A stretch of DNA of 20,325 nucleotides, from the NCBI GenBank assembly GCA_000431815.1, contig FR889234.1:1-20325 (forward strand), given 5' to 3'. How positions within the stretch are numbered: the stretch's first letter is position 1; each line of letters starts with the position of its first letter. Of this stretch, positions 15,101 to 20,325 are shown piece by piece. The notes under the pieces are model-generated. The model was not told the origin of the DNA. It saw only the letters and a list, made by a program, of their open reading frames with translations, and searched no databases. This DNA comes from Butyrivibrio sp. CAG:318 (lineage in GTDB: Bacteria > Bacillota > Clostridia > Lachnospirales > Lachnospiraceae). The translations under genes were made by a program, and so were the position numbers.

Positions 15101-15790
15101 ATGTGGTATGGTAAAAACAAGGCATTTACGTTAAGTTACGATGATGGAGTCGAATCCGACAGAAAGCTTCTGGATATAATAAATTATTATGGCCTTAAAT
15201 GTACTTTTAATCTGAATTCTGGAATAATCGGAACGAATGATACATGGCAGTGTAATAAGTTTACGGTAAGGAGACTTCCATGGGAAGGCATACAGGAATT
15301 ATATACAGGCCATGAAATAGCGGTTCACGGAAGAAAACATCTTGCTCCGGCCGAGCTGGATGAGGAACAGATGTATGACGAATTTAAGCTGGATAAGATG
15401 AAACTTGAAAAGGTTTTCAAAGAAACCCCGGTTGGAATGGCATACGCATACGGATGCTATAATGATAAGGTCGTAGAGTATCTTAAGTCAATAGGAATAG
15501 AGTACGCCAGAACGGTGGAAGATTCACTGAATTTTGATCTGCAGGATGACCTGATGAGATTTAAGCCGACCTGCCATCACAAGAATGACAGGGTCTTTGA
15601 ACTGATAGATGAATTTCTTGAAAAGCCGGACGATAAGCCGCAGTTATTTTATCTCTGGGGACATTCATATGAATTTGATGCCGAAGAGGATTGGACCAGA
15701 CTGGAACAGATTTGTGAAAAAATAAGCGGATATGATAATATTTTTTACGGCACCAACAGCGAGGTATTGCTAAATAAAGGTTGCAAATAG
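15101..15790 (+). CDS. Polysaccharide deacetylase (NodB) family protein
   Basis: This 229-residue protein has the NodB fold start ALTLSYDDG-like pattern (FTLSYDDGVESD, residues 9-20) with the catalytic Asp and metal-binding Asp. AVHGRKHL (about 68-75) supplies the two metal-binding histidines. A further segment (FKPTCHHKNDRVFEL) and FYLWGHSYEF lie near the C-terminus. Family members remove acetyl groups from chitin, peptidoglycan or xylan. No signal peptide is visible, so it may be cytoplasmic; the substrate is unknown. GAAGGAG is upstream of the ATG. No promoter is clear, so it may be read through from dapL. The aspS promoter overlaps its stop codon. Confidence 0.85.
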   Translation: MWYGKNKAFTLSYDDGVESDRKLLDIINYYGLKCTFNLNSGIIGTNDTWQCNKFTVRRLPWEGIQELYTGHEIAVHGRKHLAPAELDEEQMYDEFKLDKMKLEKVFKETPVGMAYAYGCYNDKVVEYLKSIGIEYARTVEDSLNFDLQDDLMRFKPTCHHKNDRVFELIDEFLEKPDDKPQLFYLWGHSYEFDAEEDWTRLEQICEKISGYDNIFYGTNSEVLLNKGCK

Positions 15791-15809
15791 CTTTTGCCTT
15801 TGCTAAAAT
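15781..15809 (+). promoter_or_regulatory. Sigma-A promoter for aspS-gatCAB
   Basis: TTGCAA (15781-15786), a 17-bp spacer and TAAAAT (15804-15809) predict a transcript start near 15816 and a leader of about 37 nt. This is too short for a T-box. The -35 box overlaps the deacetylase stop codon. Confidence 0.7.
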
Positions 15810-15852
15810 GTTTTACAGCAATATCCCATAATTTGAAAGGAGCCATTTAACA

Positions 15853-17598
15853 ATGGGAAACATATATAGAGACACTACGCTTAATAACGTAAGTGAGAAC
15901 GATATCGGTAAAGAGATTAAAGTTGCCGGATGGGTGGAGAATATCAGAGACCACGGCGGTGTATCATTTATTGACCTTAGAGATATGTATTCGGTTCTTC
16001 AGGTTGTAATAAGAGATGCAGAGCTGCTTAAGGGAATTAAGAAAGAAGAATGTATAAGTGTTGAAGGACTTATGGAGCAGAGAGACGAAGAGACTTATAA
16101 TCCCAAGATACCTTCGGGTACAATAGAACTTGAAGCCCACAAGATTACGACACTCGGACAGGTATATACCACGCTTCCTTTTGAAGTACAGACATCCAAG
16201 GAAGTTAATGAGTCCGTAAGACTTAAATACAGATATCTTGATCTTCGTAACGAGAAAGTTAAGGATAATATCCTTTTCCGTTCACAGGTTATTGCCTTTT
16301 TAAGACAGAAGATGACGGAAATGGGATTTATTGATATACAGACACCGATTCTGTGCGCATCATCACCGGAAGGAGCAAGAGATTATATCGTTCCTTCAAG
16401 AAAATACAAGGGCAAATTCTATGCTCTTCCACAGGCACCACAGCAGTATAAGCAGTTATTGATGGTGTCTGGAATAGACAAGTATTTCCAGGTGGCTCCG
16501 TGCTTCAGGGACGAGGATGCAAGAGCTGACCGTTCACCGGGAGAATTTTATCAGCTTGACTTCGAGATGAGTTTTGCTACACAGGAAGATGTGTTCAAGG
16601 TTGGTGAGGAAGTGCTCACGGCTGCTTTTGAGAAATTTGCACCGGAGGGATATGAAGTAACCAAGGCTCCTTATCCGATTATCAGCTATAAGCAGGCTAT
16701 GCTTGAGTTCGGTTCGGACAAGCCTGACCTTCGTAACCCGTTAAGAATAATAGATGTAACCGAATTTTTCCAGCGCTGTACATTTAAGCCGTTTATCGGC
16801 AAGACTGTAAGGGCTGTTAAAGTTCATGCCAATATGTCCAAGGGATTCCATGAGAAACTCCTTAAATTCGCTACAGGAATAGGAATGGGCGGCTTAGGAT
16901 ATCTTGAGGTTCTTGAAGACAAGAGCTATAAGGGACCTATCGACAAGTTTATACCTGATGATATGAAGGCTGAGTTCATGGAACTTGCCGGACTTGAAGT
17001 CGGAGATACTATTTTCTTTATGGCAGATAAGGAAGATAGAGCAGCATTCTATGCAGGACAGATACGTACTGAACTCGGTGAGAAGTTAGACCTTATCGAG
17101 AAGAATGCATACAGATTCTGCTATGTTAATGATTTCCCTATGTTTGAAAGGGATCCTGAAACTAAGAAAATCGGATTTACGCATAATCCTTTCTCAATGC
17201 CGCAGGGAGGACTTGAAGCGCTTAATACAATGGATCCGCTTGATATACTCGCATATCAGTATGATATTGTATGTAACGGTATTGAACTTTCATCCGGTGC
17301 CGTACGTAACCATGATATGCAGATAATGGTAAAAGCATTTGAAATTGCCGGATATGATGAAGAAGTTCTTAAAGCCAAATTCGGAGCACTTTATAATGCA
17401 TTCCAGTTCGGAGCACCGCCTCATGCTGGAATGGCGCCTGGAATCGACAGAATGATCATGCTTTTACGTAATGAAGAGAATATTCGTGAGATTATTCCGT
17501 TCCCTATGAGCGGAACAGCACAGGATCTTATGTGCGGTGCTCCTAATGAGGTTACAGAGCAGCAGCTCCGTGAAGTTCATATTAAAGTGAGGGATTAA
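15853..17598 (+). CDS. aspS: Aspartyl-tRNA synthetase, probably non-discriminating (AspRS)
   Basis: This 581-residue class II synthetase attaches aspartate to tRNA. It has an N-terminal OB anticodon domain (about 1-105), the catalytic core and the bacterial GAD insertion (about 290-420). Motif 2 is FRDEDARADRSPGEFYQLD (218-236), and motif 3 is GAPPHAGMAPGIDRMIMLL (520-538). These forms, with SMPQGGLEAL and YDIVCNGIELSSGAVRNH, resemble alphaproteobacterial AspRS more than the usual Firmicute form. His34 in RDHGG matches the residue reported for non-discriminating AspRS of Pseudomonas, where Leu is found in the discriminating form. This suits the gatCAB genes directly downstream. AAAGGAG lies upstream of the ATG, and gatC starts 2 bp after the stop. 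Confidence 0.97.
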   Translation: MGNIYRDTTLNNVSENDIGKEIKVAGWVENIRDHGGVSFIDLRDMYSVLQVVIRDAELLKGIKKEECISVEGLMEQRDEETYNPKIPSGTIELEAHKITTLGQVYTTLPFEVQTSKEVNESVRLKYRYLDLRNEKVKDNILFRSQVIAFLRQKMTEMGFIDIQTPILCASSPEGARDYIVPSRKYKGKFYALPQAPQQYKQLLMVSGIDKYFQVAPCFRDEDARADRSPGEFYQLDFEMSFATQEDVFKVGEEVLTAAFEKFAPEGYEVTKAPYPIISYKQAMLEFGSDKPDLRNPLRIIDVTEFFQRCTFKPFIGKTVRAVKVHANMSKGFHEKLLKFATGIGMGGLGYLEVLEDKSYKGPIDKFIPDDMKAEFMELAGLEVGDTIFFMADKEDRAAFYAGQIRTELGEKLDLIEKNAYRFCYVNDFPMFERDPETKKIGFTHNPFSMPQGGLEALNTMDPLDILAYQYDIVCNGIELSSGAVRNHDMQIMVKAFEIAGYDEEVLKAKFGALYNAFQFGAPPHAGMAPGIDRMIMLLRNEENIREIIPFPMSGTAQDLMCGAPNEVTEQQLREVHIKVRD

Positions 17599-17600
17599 GC

Positions 17601-17894
17601 ATGGCTAATGTTATAAGTGATGAGACAATCGAGTATGTTGGTATACTTGCCAAGCTTGAACTTTCTGACGAAGACAAGGAAAATGCCAAAAAAGATATGG
17701 CCAGTATGCTGGATTATATAGATAAACTTGGAGAACTTGACACTGAGGGCATTGAGCCTATGTCTCATATATTCCCGGTTCAGAATGTTATGCGTGAGGA
17801 CGTTGTTACCAACGGCGACGGAAGTGATGATACACTTAAGAATGCGCCTGAGAGCAACGGAGAAGCGTTTATCGTTCCTAAAACAGTTGATTAG
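17601..17894 (+). CDS. gatC: Aspartyl/glutamyl-tRNA(Asn/Gln) amidotransferase subunit C
   Basis: This 97-residue subunit links GatA and GatB in the amidotransferase that converts Asp-tRNA(Asn) or Glu-tRNA(Gln) to the amide form. The protein matches GatC in length and pattern: ISDETIEYVGILAKLELSDEDKE at the start, LDTEGIEPMSH in the middle and VMREDVV near residue 65. A GAGGGAT sequence inside the aspS end acts as its ribosome binding site. The 2-bp gap to aspS and the 15-bp gap to gatA indicate one transcript. Confidence 0.93.
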   Translation: MANVISDETIEYVGILAKLELSDEDKENAKKDMASMLDYIDKLGELDTEGIEPMSHIFPVQNVMREDVVTNGDGSDDTLKNAPESNGEAFIVPKTVD

Positions 17895-17909
17895 TCGGAA
17901 AGGATAGTT

Positions 17910-19379
17910 ATGAGTTTACTTGATTTAACTGCCACCCAGCTTGCGAAGGCAATTAAGAAAGGCGATGTGACCGCTGTTGATGCTATGCAGGCTGTGATTG
18001 AACAGATTGAAAATAAAGAAAAAGAGCTTAACTGTTATGTTACGTTTGATAAAGAAGCGGCACTTGAAAATGCGAAAAAAGTACAGGCGGGAATTGAGGA
18101 CGGTTCGATAAGCGGCCCTCTTGCCGGTGTGCCTGTTGCAATCAAGGACAATATGTGTACCGAAGGTGTGCTTACGACATGTTCTTCACGTATACTCGGC
18201 AATTTTATCCCTGCTTTCTCAGCAGAGGCTGTTATAAGACTTGAGAAAGCCGGAGCGGTTATCATAGGAAAGACCAATATGGATGAGTTTGCGATGGGTT
18301 CGACAACAGAAACATCGGCCTATGGTGTTACGCGTAATCCATGGAATACGGAGCATGTACCGGGAGGTTCATCAGGTGGTTCGGCCGCAGCCGTTGCAGC
18401 GGGAGAATGTTTCTTTGCACTGGGATCGGATACAGGCGGATCGATAAGACAGCCGGCGTCGTATTGCGGCGTTGTCGGAATGAAGCCGACATACGGTACG
18501 GTATCCCGTTACGGACTTATAGCATACGGCTCATCACTGGACCAGATAGGCCCTTTATGCAAGGATGTTACGGATTGTGCGACAATAATGGAGATAATTG
18601 CATCGCATGATACTAAGGATTCAACATCGATGTCCAGAAACGATACGGATTTTACAAGTGCACTTGTAAATGATGTCAACGGAATGCGTATAGGCATCCC
18701 TCGTACTTATTTCGGCGAAGGACTTGACCCACAGGTTAAGAAGGCTGTTCTTGATGCGGTTGATGTTCTTAAATCCAAGGGCGCAATAGTGGAGGAATTT
18801 GATCTTGATCTTGTGGATTATGCTATTCCGACATATTATACAATAGCCGCTGCAGAAGCCAGCTCCAATCTTGAGAGATTCGACGGAGTTAAATACGGAT
18901 ACAGAGCCAAGAAATATGAAGGTCTCCATGATATGTACAAGAGAACCCGTTCTGAAGGCTTCGGACCTGAGGTTAAGAGAAGAATTATGCTCGGTTCGTT
19001 CGTATTAAGTTCAGGATATTATGATGCGTATTACCTTAAAGCACTCAGAGTCAAGGCATTGATAAAGAAAGCATTTGATAACGCATTTGCTAAATATGAT
19101 ATAATTATCGGACCTGTAGCGCCGACAACAGCACCGAAGCTTGGTTCATCGCTTGCAGATCCTATTAAGATGTACCTTGGTGATATATATACAATATCAC
19201 TTAACCTTGCGGGACTTCCGGGTATGTCAATTCCGTGCGGGGTTGATTCAAACGGACTTCCGATAGGAATGCAGATCATAGGTGACTGCTTTAAAGAACA
19301 CAATATTATAAGAGCAGCATATACTTATGAGCTTGCAAGAGGCGGATTCAAGACACCGTATGATAAGGAGGTGCAGTAA
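17910..19379 (+). CDS. gatA: Aspartyl/glutamyl-tRNA(Asn/Gln) amidotransferase subunit A
   Basis: This 489-residue amidase-signature subunit hydrolyses glutamine and supplies ammonia for the transamidation. The Ser-cisSer-Lys triad is Lys79 (VAIKDNM), Ser154 (PGGSSGGS) and Ser178 (GSDTGGSIRQPAS), numbering that matches the Staphylococcus enzyme. Its length is normal and it shows no damage. GGAAAGGA lies upstream of the ATG. The gatB start codon comes 1 bp after its stop codon, so the subunits should be translated together. Confidence 0.97.
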   Translation: MSLLDLTATQLAKAIKKGDVTAVDAMQAVIEQIENKEKELNCYVTFDKEAALENAKKVQAGIEDGSISGPLAGVPVAIKDNMCTEGVLTTCSSRILGNFIPAFSAEAVIRLEKAGAVIIGKTNMDEFAMGSTTETSAYGVTRNPWNTEHVPGGSSGGSAAAVAAGECFFALGSDTGGSIRQPASYCGVVGMKPTYGTVSRYGLIAYGSSLDQIGPLCKDVTDCATIMEIIASHDTKDSTSMSRNDTDFTSALVNDVNGMRIGIPRTYFGEGLDPQVKKAVLDAVDVLKSKGAIVEEFDLDLVDYAIPTYYTIAAAEASSNLERFDGVKYGYRAKKYEGLHDMYKRTRSEGFGPEVKRRIMLGSFVLSSGYYDAYYLKALRVKALIKKAFDNAFAKYDIIIGPVAPTTAPKLGSSLADPIKMYLGDIYTISLNLAGLPGMSIPCGVDSNGLPIGMQIIGDCFKEHNIIRAAYTYELARGGFKTPYDKEVQ

Positions 19380-19380
19380 T

Positions 19381-20325
19381 ATGGCTAAGAATTATGAGAC
19401 AGTCATAGGACTTGAGGTTCATGTTGAGCTTGCAACCAAAACCAAAATTTTCTGCGGATGTTCAACGGCATTCGGAGGAGCACCGAATACACATACATGT
19501 CCTGTATGTACCGGTATGCCGGGTTCACTTCCTGTTCTGAATAAGCAGGTTGTTGAGTATGCGGCAGCGGTAGGACTTGCAACCAACTGTACGATAACAC
19601 AGAATTGTAAATTCGATCGTAAGAACTATTTCTATCCGGATAATCCGCAGAATTATCAGATATCACAGTTATATCTTCCGATATGCCGTAACGGACATGT
19701 GGATATTGAACTGGAAGACGGAACCTCAAAGCCTGTCAGAATCCACGAGATCCATATGGAAGAAGATGCTGGTAAGCTTGTTCATGATGACTGGGAAGAT
19801 GTGTCGTATGTTGATTTTAACCGTTCGGGTGTGCCTCTTATAGAAATCGTATCCGAGCCGGACATGAGAAGTGCCAAAGAGGTTATAGCATATCTGGAGA
19901 AACTGCGTCTTATAATACAGTATCTCGGAGCGTCGGACTGCAAGCTTCAGGAAGGCTCAATGAGAGCCGATGTAAACCTTTCGGTAAGAGAAGCCGGAAG
20001 CACAGAATTCGGAACCAGGACTGAGACGAAGAATCTTAACTCATTCAGTGCAATCCAGAGGGCAATCGAGGCCGAGACCGCAAGGCAGATAGATTTACTT
20101 GAGTCAGGACAGCCTGTTATACAGGAGACAAGACGATGGGATGACAATAAGGAATATTCATATGCCATGCGTTCCAAAGAGGATGCGCAGGATTACAGAT
20201 ATTTCCCGGATCCTGACCTTGTACCGGTCAATATAAGTGATGAATGGCTTGATGAGATAAGATCGCGCCAGCCGGAATTCAAAACCGAGAAAATGAAGCG
20301 TTATAAAGAGGAATTCGGCATTCCG
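19381..20325 (+). CDS. gatB: Aspartyl/glutamyl-tRNA(Asn/Gln) amidotransferase subunit B (3' end outside window)
   Basis: The first 315 codons of gatB are present and the frame runs open to the window end; a full GatB has about 475 residues. GatB binds the misacylated tRNA and carries the kinase-like site that activates the acyl group. Visible marks are VIGLEVHVELATKTKIFCGC (8-27), zinc-binding cysteines Cys25, Cys27, Cys40 and Cys43, GMPGSLPVLN, KNYFYPDNPQNYQISQ and DYRYFPDPDL. AAGGAGG near the end of gatA is its ribosome binding site. It is the last gene seen of the aspS-gatCAB unit. Confidence 0.96.
   Translation, partial: MAKNYETVIGLEVHVELATKTKIFCGCSTAFGGAPNTHTCPVCTGMPGSLPVLNKQVVEYAAAVGLATNCTITQNCKFDRKNYFYPDNPQNYQISQLYLPICRNGHVDIELEDGTSKPVRIHEIHMEEDAGKLVHDDWEDVSYVDFNRSGVPLIEIVSEPDMRSAKEVIAYLEKLRLIIQYLGASDCKLQEGSMRADVNLSVREAGSTEFGTRTETKNLNSFSAIQRAIEAETARQIDLLESGQPVIQETRRWDDNKEYSYAMRSKEDAQDYRYFPDPDLVPVNISDEWLDEIRSRQPEFKTEKMKRYKEEFGIP

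Noticed and set aside
15791..15852. T-box leader before aspS
   Set aside because: The predicted leader is only about 37 nt and lacks the T-box sequence and a terminator/antiterminator pair.

Overview
The window looks like chromosomal DNA from a low-to-mid GC Gram-positive anaerobe of the class Clostridia, most likely family Lachnospiraceae. This is inferred from the GSI-alpha glutamine synthetase followed by an ANTAR regulator, the dapL route to diaminopimelate, the aspS-gatCAB cluster, strong AGGAGG-type ribosome binding sites and sigma-A promoters with 17-bp spacers. I see no transposase, phage gene, integrase, CRISPR array, tRNA or rRNA. Most of the window reads as ordinary core and envelope gene content.

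Left part (1-3.8 kb): small independent units. Two small membrane proteins (DUF4234 and DUF2752 types) run leftward from one good promoter with a hairpin between them. A ketopantoate-reductase-family enzyme and a DegV lipid-binding protein run rightward, each with its own promoter. A PHP-domain phosphoesterase runs leftward and converges on a strong terminator after degV.

Middle (3.8-10.9 kb): envelope and signalling genes. A TraX-family membrane protein is followed closely by an Mbeg1-like (DUF2974) alpha/beta hydrolase. Next come a c-di-GMP phosphodiesterase (degenerate GGDEF plus intact EAL), a two-span protein with a glycine-rich N-terminus and a TPM-like outer domain, and a CLC-type anion transporter with fluoride-clade-like features. 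A bidirectional terminator separates these from a leftward CapA-like metallophosphatase lipoprotein.

Right part (10.9-20.3 kb): nitrogen, cell-wall and translation genes, all rightward. glnA, an ANTAR regulator, dapF and dapL are closely packed behind one promoter, tying glutamine synthesis to meso-diaminopimelate supply. A NodB-type deacetylase follows. A new promoter then drives aspS-gatC-gatA-gatB (gatB is cut by the window end). This suggests a non-discriminating AspRS working with the GatCAB amidotransferase to make Asn-tRNA(Asn) and/or Gln-tRNA(Gln).

No obviously new defence or mobile system is present. The points most worth checking are the Alphaproteobacteria-like AspRS, the reversed layout of the TPM-like protein, the CLC-F-like transporter lacking the internal proton glutamate, the ANTAR regulator with a receiver that has lost its phospho-acceptor, and two unusual promoter or hairpin arrangements.
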